From positions 17,726,965 through 17,790,964 of the forward strand of contig OY720642.1 of assembly GCA_963169105.1 (NCBI GenBank): DNA of 64,000 nucleotides, read 5' to 3'. Origin of the DNA: Ceriagrion tenellum (taxonomy: Eukaryota; Arthropoda; Insecta; Odonata; Coenagrionidae). Below the pieces are notes generated by a model. That model saw only the letters and a list, made by a program, of their open reading frames with translations, was not told the origin of the DNA and ran no database searches. This document shows positions 10,872 to 21,100 of this stretch, piece by piece. Every line of letters begins with the position of its first letter. Position 1 is the stretch's first letter. A program made the translations under genes and the position numbers.

Positions 10872-11552
10872 TCAACTTTCATCCATTATTTCAACAACTC
10901 TTTCATCATCACCGCCATCATCATCGGCAATATCTAAAACTGATACAATAGGCTTATGGTAACTAAAGTAAGAAACGAATAATTTTGATTCGAATTTGCT
11001 TAAATGTCTTGTAAATACTGCATCAATAGTAGTTTTATATTTCGTTGTGCCAAGATTGCGATCATTAGACATCGTTAAACCAAACTTACTATTTAAAAAT
11101 TCAATCAATGGTAGATTTTTATCGTCTGCAAAGTTTATGTTGAAATCTCCACTCAAAATCATTGGAAAATCATCAAATCTTTTCCCAATTTTTTGTTCAA
11201 GCAATGCAGATGCATCATGAGAATAAATGAATAAATTTTCATACAAGAAGTCTCGTATCGCCCTCAACGACTTATCCGGAGAAATATAAATGGCAACCAT
11301 AATAATGAACTGATTATTCTCAGAGTGGCAACGACATATACACATATCGCCAATATCAGAAGCAGTAGTATTAAACATGCTGGTGAATTTCGCATGCACA
11401 TCCATATAATTTGAGCAATAATGAACTGTGTTCATATTTTGATAAATAGCTACTCCTCCTGCTGGACGATTATTTCTTCTGAAACTTGCAACAAAGTTAA
11501 GATTTGGAATGTCAATTATTTCATCATTACCCATATGAGTGACGCGAGTCAC
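10872..11552 (-). CDS. Endonuclease/exonuclease/phosphatase (AP-endonuclease-like) domain ORF, N-terminally truncated, from a mobile element
   Basis: The 226-codon frame encodes most of an EEP fold, the metal-dependent nuclease domain used by many non-LTR retrotransposons and by Helentron-type Helitrons. Visible motifs are GGVAIYQN (residues 32-39), GDFNINF (135-141, catalytic Asp/Asn), TTIDAVF (174-180) and SYFSYHKPI (194-202, with the His of the terminal S-x-H signature). The expected N-terminal ET(H) motif survives only as VTHM at residues 4-7: the Thr-His is there but the Glu is not, because the frame runs into a palindrome and minisatellite at that point. No upstream helicase or downstream reverse transcriptase is visible in the flanks, so the parent element cannot be named. 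The C-terminal acidic tail (DDDGGDDERVVE) looks complete. There are no internal stops, implying a relatively young insertion, but the annotated Met lies in the palindrome and is probably not a genuine start. Confidence 0.72.
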   Translation of the reverse strand: MTRVTHMGNDEIIDIPNLNFVASFRRNNRPAGGVAIYQNMNTVHYCSNYMDVHAKFTSMFNTTASDIGDMCICRCHSENNQFIIMVAIYISPDKSLRAIRDFLYENLFIYSHDASALLEQKIGKRFDDFPMILSGDFNINFADDKNLPLIEFLNSKFGLTMSNDRNLGTTKYKTTIDAVFTRHLSKFESKLFVSYFSYHKPIVSVLDIADDDGGDDERVVEIMDES

Positions 11553-11562
11553 TCATATGGGT
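11529..11562. repeat. Palindrome with 15-bp perfect arms at the EEP/minisatellite junction
   Basis: ACCCATATGAGTGAC at 11529-11543, a 4-base loop GCGA, then the exact reverse complement at 11548-11562. The left arm overlaps the THMG codons of the EEP ORF and the right arm leads into the minisatellite. Confidence 0.92.
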
Positions 11563-11912
11563 ATGGGTGACGGTGACGCGAGTCCAATGGTTTTTACCCA
11601 TCCACAAGTACTGTGTATATACAGAATATACAATTATACATATATTTAGCAGCAGTGACGGTGACGCGAGTCCAATGGCTTTTACCCATCCACAAAAGTG
11701 TATATACAGAATATAAAATTACACATATATTTAGTAGCGGTGATGGTGACGGTGATGCGAGTCCAATGGTTTTTACCCATCCACAAGTACTGTGTATATA
11801 GCGAGTATACTGTGTATATACAGAATATACATAATTATACATATATGTAGTAGCGGTGACGGTGACGGTGACGCGAGTCCAATGTCTTTTATCCATCTAC
11901 AAAAGTGCTCAA
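11563..11912. repeat. Minisatellite, four units of 88-116 bp
   Basis: Units begin at about 11575, 11663, 11754 and 11870. Each has GACGCGAGTCCAATGG, then TTTTACCCATCCACAA, then an AT-rich TGTATATACAGAATATA segment, and runs into a variable number of GGTGAC hexamers. The third unit has an extra internal copy of ACTGTGTATATA. Unit lengths are therefore 88, 91 and 116 bases, with a degenerate last unit ending near 11912. Frames across it (for example 11594-11896) are repetitive Thr/Val/Tyr translations, not genes. Confidence 0.9.
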
Positions 11913-12568
11913 CGCGACATAAGAAGTTTTCACTTCAAAAAATATAAAAAATGAGTGACGAGTGAGAGTATTGAGATACACATGCAAGGGTGCTTACTAT
12001 TCTTTTTTACATGATTACAACTCGTTTTAATACATTAACGGAGGCTGGAGCGGTAATCGCGAATCATTGAGTGCACATTTCAATAACTTTTCACGCATGT
12101 CGAAAAATCATGTTGAACCATACTTAAGTGCATCTGATTATACGGTGGAAATATATATACAAGTAGTAACATAAATGATTCCATACTTATGTATTAAAAT
12201 CTACGTCTTAATAAAAGCATTGCTATGGCATAGGATTATAGTGCGGCATTCGAAATTGAAGTGAAAATCATGGTTCACGTGTTATCCACTCGGATATGAT
12301 ACTTCGATACTTGTTAGCATCCGTTAAAATAATGTTGAACATAAGATTTCGCAATTAGAAGAATATCAGTAAATAAATATAGAACCAAACTATTTCAATA
12401 TATATGTCAAGTGCCATTTGACTATATATTGAAAGAAAGTTTTATTGCCATGAAACCAAATCGGTTAAATGTAATTTTTGTCACTATTATACATACTTAT
12501 AATTTCTAAGTACACGTATTTAAAACTGAGCGCAAATCTGTGCATAAACGAAATTCGATCCCAACCCC
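11913..12568. other. No gene or element recognised
   Basis: AT-rich sequence between the minisatellite and the first TTAA-flanked element. I see nothing specific in it. Confidence 0.4.
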
Positions 12569-13129
12569 TTAAGGTAGTTCGAGCGAATAACCATTTTACC
12601 TACAAATCAGTGAATTAGTCTCATTTTAAAGAAAATTATATCACCCTTCCATTGACACCAAAAATTCAACCCCTTACCACATTACTTTCCGAGATATTTG
12701 CCAAAACATACCAGCCCTTTTATTTGGGAAATGGTACGTGTATGCACTACAAAGAGACCTTATATAAAAAATGAGGCATTCACTACACTTAGATCTAGTT
12801 AAAAAATCAACAGTGTGTAGTTTGTGTGTTTTCTCAACTATTTTTGAAAATTAATCACATTGTCACCGCAGTAAATTCTTCGAGATCACAATAAACCTTC
12901 CGTTTTGAAGGAGTTTCAAACGTACCGCGTGAAAAAATGAGTCAAGTTAGAGGCTTATTTAGATATTTTCATTTGATTACTTACAATTTCTGTCATGTAA
13001 AACTATATTATTGCACCATTAATAATGAAATATTTAATTCGTGTGTCTCACAGTTGGTGAAATTAAAACGTATATATCGAATATGGTCTCTATTATGACT
13101 AGGGAATTATCTCGCTCGCACTACCTTAA
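12569..13129 (+). mobile_element. TTAA-flanked MITE, copy A (full length)
   Basis: The 553-base element (12573-13125) starts GGTAGTTCGAGCGA and ends TCGCTCGCACTACC, which gives terminal inverted repeats of about 14 bases with few mismatches. It is flanked by TTAA at 12569-12572 and 13126-13129. TTAA target duplications are characteristic of the piggyBac and Kolobok-type superfamilies; the terminal bases do not settle which. Internal landmarks are ATACCAGCCCTTTTAT, CACATTGTCACCGCAGTAAA and CGAATATGGTCTCTATTATG. There is no transposase frame. Confidence 0.87.
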
Positions 13130-13241
13130 GTGTCATTGATGAAGGAGCAGCTTTGTAACTTTCTATACCATTTTCTTCCTAAGAAGGGAAACCGACCAAG
13201 CTTTAGACAGATGACTATCATTCTATCAGATAACTATGGTA

Positions 13242-13692
13242 AGGCAAAAAATACCAGCCCTTTTTATATGGGAAATGGTAAGTGTATGCACTCCAGAGAG
13301 ACATTATTTAATAAATGAGGCTTTTCCTACACTAAGATATCGTCAAAAAATCAATAGTGTATAGTTTGTGTGTCTTCTCGACTAATTTTGAAAATTTATC
13401 ACATTGTCACCGCATTAAATTCTTCGGGATCACAATAAACCTTCCGTTTTGATGGAGTTTCAAACGCACCGCGCGGAAAAAATGAGTCAAGTTAAAGACT
13501 TATTTAGATATTTTCATTTAATTACTTACAATATCTAACATGTAAAACTGTATTATCGCACCATTAATAATAAATAATAATAAATAATGCAATATTTAAT
13601 TGATATGTCTTACAGCTGGTGAAATTAAAACGTATATTTCGAATATGGTCTCTATTATGACTAGGGAACTATCTCGCTCGCACTCCCTTTAA
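13242..13692 (+). mobile_element. TTAA-flanked MITE, copy B (5' part missing or highly diverged)
   Basis: From about 13242 (GCAAAAAATACCAGCCC) to TCGCTCGCACTCCC and TTAA at 13689-13692 this copy follows copy A in the same orientation. The 112 bases between A's right TTAA and 13242 do not clearly match the normal left end. An internal AATAATAATAAATAATAA expansion sits near 13568. A and B therefore form an imperfect tandem pair. Confidence 0.8.
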
Positions 13693-16055
13693 TACACGCG
13701 ACACCCCAGTCCACTATTCCATAGTTCAATGACGGAAGGGCGGTAACGAGCGACGGTTGGGGTGGAAAGGGGGTGGGGGAGGGCGGGTGGGAGTTGTAGC
13801 CACCCCAACACAATCGTGGCCACGACCGCTGCGAGGGGATGAACCGATTCGGCTTCAAAATGGGCGAACGAGTGGGGCTGGGGTGCGGTGGGAGTTGATG
13901 CAGACACTAAAGGGGAGGAGTATTGAGAGAGCGTTTGGGGAGAGGATGAAGCGAAATCCACAGGACGAACAAAATCGGTTATCATCATTATAATTTTCAC
14001 CACACACAGACCATCATCGCTCTGCACATCCCCGAGTTCGTTTAATTTATTATCGTTTATCTTTTTTTCTCCGGGCCAACCATATCCATCCTCGCCCGCT
14101 GAACAAGGATTTCGAGCAGCTGAATGCACTCGGAAAGGCGGAGGGGTAGAATTATTTCCACATCAGACCAGTCGACGTTTAATTTTTAAATTATGTTCCA
14201 AGCGCGCTCTATCCTATTGAAATAACATCCGACGAGCCATGAAATGGATAAAGGAAAGCCTAGATGCGCAACTGCAAACATAAGGTGAGGGAATTTCCGT
14301 CCAAACTCCCTCAGCTCGATGGATAATTTCACCCCACTCCTAACTGGTAATGATGGCATCGTTAGAATAAAAAGACAATGTCAGGCCATTGTTTGCAGAA
14401 TGTGTTTGAGCTTAGTAACTATTGAATGAATTCCAAATACGATCCGGCATAAATTCATTTTTTTAAGTTTTGGAATGGTTTCAATCAAATATGATGACAT
14501 TTGTCATCGAAATGGAATATTGGCGTTCCTTTATCTGATATGGAATCATTCATTCGATTTACTTGAGGGGCTTAAGGTTAGTCATGGAAGCGAATTGATC
14601 AATACAGTGCACTGGTTTAAAGTGAATGCAATGGTGATGGCTCATGAGAATAGAATATAGCAATCCCGGGCTTCGGCCAGCTATGGAAAAGTTCAGCACA
14701 AAAAGGTTACCTCTTCCTATCAACACACCTTAACGGGGCCTTTATTCGCATCAGTGAATGACGCTGGTGCTCGAGAATATAATACAATGAGGAGTGAAAA
14801 TCTTCACCTCGCAAGAGAAATACATCTTAACACTTCATCTGTGAATTTCTTAGTTTTAACGCCGAAATCCGTTTATTTCATCTGCAGAATTAAGCTGGAT
14901 TTATTACTTCTTCTTCGATAAGCTGTTGCGTCTTGAATCTTTAAATATTCAATGTTCTTTTACCGCCACTTTTCCTTAAAATTACTTTTTTACTTTCTGA
15001 ACGCATGAACATTTACAAAACTAATATACTTTGCGAACTTAAGTATCCTCTTTACCGACGATGATTTTTTCTTGAGCCAAACAATACACTGTTGTGAAAT
15101 CGATATAAAAGATGGTTAGTCATTTTCACAATGCATACAATTTCAACTAATATAATATCTCATTTCCATTTCAACATCTCATTTTTTCCCTTTGAATTCA
15201 CGTAAATCAAAGTAAGTAATCAAAGAGAAGTAAACTTTTGAGTGTGAACCGTCAAATATGTAAAATTTCAAAATAAAGTTTGTTCCAAGCCCTCAAAATG
15301 GAGGGCTTACATTTGAAGTCTTACAACTAATCCTTCGTAAAGCGTTAACTTTAAAAGCATTTCAGAAACTAACGGCAGTCAACAGGCCTAAATTCACTGA
15401 GTCGGGTTAGCTCAGCCAGAACCGGCGAAGTATTATTCACACGTTTAGGCGAGGAGGTATTCCCCCTTCCCAGAGCCGCCTGCGGTTTCAAAGGAAGTTA
15501 CGGCACCCAGGAAGCCACAAGGCTCATGGATTAAGTTCGGAGTATGCAGATGCATCACCCGAGATTAGCAAGCAGGGCCCTCGAGCTACTAGTTGTACAC
15601 TATCTGCCCACCACTGCCATCGTGCAACGTTCCAACTTCAATCCCAGTTGAAACCATTCACACAAAAGTGATAACAAATTCACGGAATGCGGTAAACGGT
15701 CCTGTTATCAGTATTTTACACTAGGACAAGGCGACTTCATTACCATATATTCAAATATCAACTTATCAGAGACTAAAACACGCACAACAGTGGAATGAGC
15801 AATAGTGTCAATGAAAATTACAGCACTCTCACTCCTCAATAAAAATTATAACCTTGCATTTATTAGGCAGATTCACGCGAGAGAAAAAATTCACCTGCTA
15901 AATATTCATGCGTTGGTGTGAAAATGCCCAAAATTAATATTTTTCGCTCACTCTCCCATATTTTATTAACCTCTCGACGCAGCGGGCGTCACCGACATGT
16001 AAAAAGGAAGGGCCGTGTGTAATTGCGGAAAATAAAAAAAAAAATATTCTGATGC
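13693..16055. other. No gene assigned
   Basis: A G-rich patch at about 13735-13800 gives a chance 146-codon frame on the minus strand (13689-14129). The rest is AT-rich and without identifiable repeats. Near 15397 GGGTTAGCTCAGCC resembles a tRNA A box, but no B box follows at the right distance. Confidence 0.4.
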
Positions 16056-16570
16056 ATGCGTAGGGGACCGCAAAATCACGATGGAATCGGAATATTTTTT
16101 TTAATTCCCCCTTCCCTCGCCCAAAAATACTCCATGCCGACGCATTCGCTCGCAGTCTGGCGGGGTGGCGACAGACTGGGAATTCAATTCCGGGCGTCCC
16201 TAGTCGACGAAATAAACACGTTCAGCGCTCTCGGAATGCCGGAAACTTCAAGTACTTGCGGAGGGAGCAGGACCCGACCGAAACCGGCATCAAATCCGTC
16301 ATTTCCGACCCGACGCCCCACTCGACAACGTTTCGCCCGCTCGACGATGACCCTTCCACACGCCGTCCTCCCGACTCTCAGCGCCCCCGCCGAGCGAATA
16401 AATGAATGGGGACAGACATCGACCAACCGACACGAGTCACGCCGCGTCACCTCGGCAACCACTCACCGCCGCTAACAGCTTCATGAATATCTGCGCACGG
16501 CACGACGGCGAAAACCATTGGCTCAATCAGCCCTATCACACCCCTTCCCCGACAAACGATGAACCACAAA
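16056..16570. other. CpG-richer, GC-rich patch with overlapping open frames
   Basis: The stretch has visibly more CG dinucleotides than its surroundings (for example CGACGCATTCGCTCGC, CCTAGTCGACGAAATAAA) and a CCATTGG box with GCTCAATCAG near 16517-16530. Frames of 139 codons (+, 16056-16475) and 92 codons (-, 16184-16462) overlap but show no domain. A promoter or first exon is possible and could belong to homer, but there is no transcript evidence in the sequence itself. Confidence 0.35.
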
Positions 16571-16676
16571 TTAGCGGAATTATTTCGAATCGTTTTTAAA
16601 GGAATTATCTATGTATATATGAAGATAGGAGTTTCAGACTACAGTCGATTAAATACTGGTACAATCACGATCTCTC

Positions 16677-16790
16677 ATTCAGGGGAGTATTTAAAGCGCT
16701 AATGGTAAGTTTCATTGAAAATCACAGAAAATCCTTCAGATTTCTACACGCTAAGTGCCTTATCTAGCACTAGTATTTCCTTCTTGGTTT
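16677..16790. repeat. Dispersed repeat R1, copy 1
   Basis: CATTCAGGGGAGTATTTAAA and the following ~80 bases, through AATCACAGAAAATCCTTCA, recur at 18013 with scattered changes. Nature unknown. Confidence 0.7.
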
Positions 16791-17101
16791 GGATTGGATT
16801 TGGGGAGGCGACCGACGGCTAAGGTCATTTACGCCATAGGGGATACGTAAGGGAGGAAGGGTTGATGCAAACCCGGCGTTGGCATTAGCCTTCTCTTAAC
16901 GAAAGGCGCCACGGGGACCATAGTTTAACGTCTCATCCGACAGACGGAGTGCTGTACTTGAAGTGCCCTCCACAAGACACTAAAGAAGGGATCGGGTTCC
17001 CTCTGAAAAACTTCCACATCTGCAGGGATTTGAACTCTGGCCTCCCGTGTGGTAGGCGAGTACTCTGGCCACCACACCAACCCGATCCCCTCCTTCTTGG
17101 T
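16778..17101 (-). mobile_element. tRNA-derived SINE, copy 1, with 11-bp target site duplication
   Basis: The element at 16789-17090 is flanked by TCCTTCTTGGT at 16778-16788 and 17091-17101, a perfect 11-base target duplication. On the minus strand the head begins GGGGATCGGGTTGGTGTGG and contains A-box-like GGTGGCCAGAGTACTC and B-box-like AGTTCAAATCC. The body includes GTCTCATCCGACAGACGG on the plus strand, and the 3' end is a short AATCCAATCC tail. The polarity (tRNA head at high coordinate, tail at low) is that of a SINE mobilised by LINE machinery. A second copy lies at 31022-31316. Confidence 0.9.
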
Positions 17102-17571
17102 GCCATATCCTCTTTTTCAACCCGTTCACAAAACCTATACTCTTCCTTTCCCGTACCCAAAGCCCAAAGTTTTACCCTCTATCATGGCCTCACGGACCCT
17201 TCTTATCTTCTATCTTCCTCCAACCAAGTATCTACTCCCGAATTCAGTCAATAGTTTCCTTTCCTCGGCCACAATACCAAATAACTCCTCGTTTCTCTAC
17301 CTTTTCATGCACTACACCTTGTCTGTATCTGTCCTTTGTATCCTTACTCAAAGTCCCATACACCCGCTTCATTCTATAACTTAACGCTGCCTCCGCCAAT
17401 GCTTTTCTCTTCCTCATGTATTCTATGCCCATTTTCTTCTTAAGTACAACCTAAGTACTTAAAGTGCTCTACATACTCCAGTTACTGCTCTCCTACTTCC
17501 ATGACCAGTTTTGGTTTCTTAGTTAGAAAAACCTCATTACCTTTTTTAATGAGAATCACGATGAAAAAGTA
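17102..17571 (-). mobile_element. Non-LTR retrotransposon remnant (reverse transcriptase C-terminal region), decayed
   Basis: On the minus strand a broken frame reads PKLVMEVGEQ, stop, LEYVEHFKYLGCT, then RKRKALAEAALSYRMKRVYG further down. The HFKYLGCT motif followed by a basic helix is typical of the thumb of LINE reverse transcriptases. Several in-frame stops and frame changes show it is a relic. The SINE's right target duplication abuts or lies within it. Confidence 0.6.
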
Positions 17572-18012
17572 AGAATCCACATTTTCATTACGATATTATT
17601 CCGGGCTAACGTGGAAATTTTGCTAAAGACAGAAGGTGCCACATAACAGAGGTCATCTGGGCCGCTATTTGAGGCCACCAGAGCAGAATAGAACGTTTCA
17701 GGAGGAATCTATCACTTAAAACAAAGGAGCAAGGAAGGGGAACAAGAAACCCAGCGTCGGCATCAAACCACTCTTTCTAGAAATCAGACGCAGTGTTCAG
17801 CAGCCAAATAGCTCACGACCGAGCTCACAAAAAGGGATCGAAATGAAACGCGAAAATACCTTCAGGACTCGAAATCGAGCTTCGGGAAGAGACAGCAGGA
17901 CTTCAGCCACCACATAAGCTTGACATTAGATTTACAATCACATTTCACTTCTCAGAATTCCCATCATCAGATAAGATGAGGTTGTGAAAACCAAATAAAC
18001 CTGACAGGACCT

Positions 18013-18115
18013 CATTCAGGGGAGTATTATAAGCGGTAATGGTAGGTTTCATTGCAAATCACAGAAAATCCTTCATATGTTTACACGGGAAGGGCCCTTT
18101 TGCCCGATAGAATTT
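18013..18115. repeat. Dispersed repeat R1, copy 2
   Basis: CATTCAGGGGAGTATTATAA onward matches the copy at 16677-16790, including TTTCATTG and CACAGAAAATCCTTCA. Confidence 0.7.
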
Positions 18116-21100
18116 CCTACTTTTTGACGGTCATTTTCCTTTCATCTAGAATGTTTTAAATTCTCATTGCATAAGCATACTTCGGCACATACCAATTCAC
18201 AGCCCGAGTACAAACTTGATCATTTTTATCCTTAATTTTTTCAAGTGGCCATCTTTTCCTTCCAGTCAATTTTAGTTTTAGGGACAATAAATAAAAATGA
18301 AATATTTCAGGAAAAAGATAATTTAAAACTGTCTAAAATGTACTAAGGCAAATCGAATTACTACTCCGGTGACACGGGCAATTGCAGAGAAGCACTTGAA
18401 TGATTCCAATTATAATCGCCGATCAGAAAGGGTTAATGCAGCAGATTCGGGAAGATCACAAAGCCTCACTACACCATCGTAACGGCACGGGCTATTAATA
18501 GTTTTGTGGTGCAGACAAGAGTATGGTGCGAAATGAAATCACTTTTCATTGCATTCATAAATATATCTCTCTTTCCCAAGTCTGGTGAAAATTATATAAG
18601 ATTAGAAAAATAATTTTCAGAATTACTATATCAAATATGAATTCTTCCTAACCTTAAAAGGGCCTTAACTTTTAAATATATCCCTGAGACGACTTGGTAA
18701 TATGAAGGCTATTTTCAATGGAATCAATACATTAATAATAACAGTAAAATCAGAGGAATTTGCACCCTAACAGGGATGTAACTAACGCTACAAACATATA
18801 AAATACCTTACACCTTCAACAGAAGTCTTGTACAAAAGGGTTTCCTTCACTTAATCACTGTCAATGATCACGGTATGGTTAAAAGTTAAGAACCAGGCTC
18901 TCATATCCTAGAAACACTAAAGAAAAATAAACAATGATCTTTCAAAGACATTATTAGATACCCTAGTTTCGTTCCAGCGAATTAAGATCCTAAAATCGTG
19001 ATTATTCCCGGAGAGACACTTCACCATCAAAGTCCTCAATAGGTCCTAATTAGAGACTCTGTCCTCAAGTCCTATTTAGAGACTCTGCTAACCGATCGTG
19101 CCAGTGTTAGGAACTTGGCACATTCAGAAAGACAAGCGCATTATTTCAAAAGGAAATTATAATGCCACAAAAATTGATATTGAAATGGCAGTTGTGAAAT
19201 GCAGATGCCAGTCAAACTTATAAATCGAGCTTGCTAAAAATCAGGCCAAAATGCAAGTGTCTTCATTCAAGTAAAATGATTAAAGCGAGTCGAAAAGCTT
19301 CAAGTGTGTCGACCATCAATTCAATAAGGTAAACATGGATACCACGAGCCATAATATTTGTAATGGAGGCGAAAAAGTTACAACGAGAGAAATAATTGAA
19401 TACACGAAGACTGAAAATTAATGGTTCGATGAAGTGCTAATAACAAAGAATGTGTAAATTTTATGCAGACATAACTCCACAACGCAAACTACCTCCATAT
19501 CAGGAAGCTGAAAATGAATCAAAATAACCACCAATGAGATGGCACGCACGAATTAAGTTGGATTCTATTCCTTGGTAGACGAAAACGCACGAAAGCCAAT
19601 TAAAAATCATTTATTTAACAACCGCCTGAAGCAAGATGACCGCCAAAAATATATACTGCGTTAATTATGAAAATCATGGAACTGGAAAATTAAAGCTCTG
19701 TAGGATTTATACAATACAGCTCTAAAGGAGAGTTAAATTAAAATCCAGCCAAAAACATTTTTTTATAGGCCTAGAGAGGCGACTAAACGAGTAGCCACGC
19801 AGAAATTGACGGCTCAAATGGGTAAAGCAAAGGATTAGCTAGGGAGGTCGGAGAATGGGCGATAAAATATTGCGGAACGTTTTAGGCAAGAGGATATGGC
19901 TAAAGGATATTTATGCTCTGTCATATACTCCATTGGAAAACAAAACTCGCGCCATTTACACCCGGAAATATTTAATAAAAATATAGGCAAACAAAATTGT
20001 TCCTTAATACACATAGACATACTTTCCACAACGAACGAAACAGCGAAGTCTAAATACAATTTTCACCGCTTGAAGAGAAAAGCCGAGGAAATATTTCCAT
20101 CGCTCTTATTATTTAAATAATTGCGCATGACAAGCGAAACAAGAATGGGGAGAGCTCTGCGGATAAGTTATTGCTCCCATTACTCAACGCTGGCTAAAAA
20201 ATGAAGGCGATTTAGCGCCGGTGTTAAATAAAAGTTCCATCCATTAAAGAAATACTGAGCAGTTTATTGCTTGGAAGATACCTTAATCGAAAAACACCCA
20301 ACCTAAATCCATTAGCGAATCCAGCAGCGCATGGAACAATGACGGACATGAAAGCCTAGCTCTTCGATAAAGAAAGATCTGGGGCTAAGCCGAATACTTG
20401 AGGTGGACGGGGATGCCGTTAAAATTAGTTCTATTACATGGAAAAATAAAAGCTGGGAAAATCTCAGGAGAAAAATTATCCGTCCATTATTTTTATACAA
20501 AATACCAACCGTTTATTTCCAGCCTCGCGAAATTTATTTTTTTAGTAGCCTTTCAAAAATAAAGCAAAAAATACGAGATATCCTTAGGGTTGGAATTAGT
20601 CTGCTTCAAAAATAAGTGATGAGAGCAATGTACAGTCGCAACATTTTATAGGCGAGATATGAAGGGCCATAAAAGAAATAAAATTACAGCAAAAACATTC
20701 TGGACACAAAATAACCCAAAGCAGTATTTTTAACTGCAATTATAAAACCGGACAATATGTCAGATTATTTCTCGAACAATATGGAATTTCCACCAACAAA
20801 TGTATCGGAATAAGATTGAAGGAATAGTTGGTTATACAATTTAGACGTTAATGACTGCGGAAGAGGATCATAAAATGCTATACCAGGAAAACAAAATAAT
20901 TGATCACATTAAATTAATGCTTGGAAAAATCGAACTTTTCACCAACAAATAATAGTGCCAGAAGAGATTTTGATAAACTAACTAGGCATCATAGACCATT
21001 TTCATCAATATTGGCTTCCCATTTGACCTCTAGGTCGTATATTAAGACAATTGGAAGCCCAAGCGCCAACACCATGTACCCTAACATATGAAAAAAACAG

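Noticed and set aside
11563..11912. CRISPR-like array
   Set aside because: Units are adjacent 88-116-base repeats without unique spacers, in a eukaryotic context; this is a minisatellite.
15397..15420. tRNA A-box-like GGGTTAGCTCAGCCAG
   Set aside because: No B box or cloverleaf within a tRNA-length distance.
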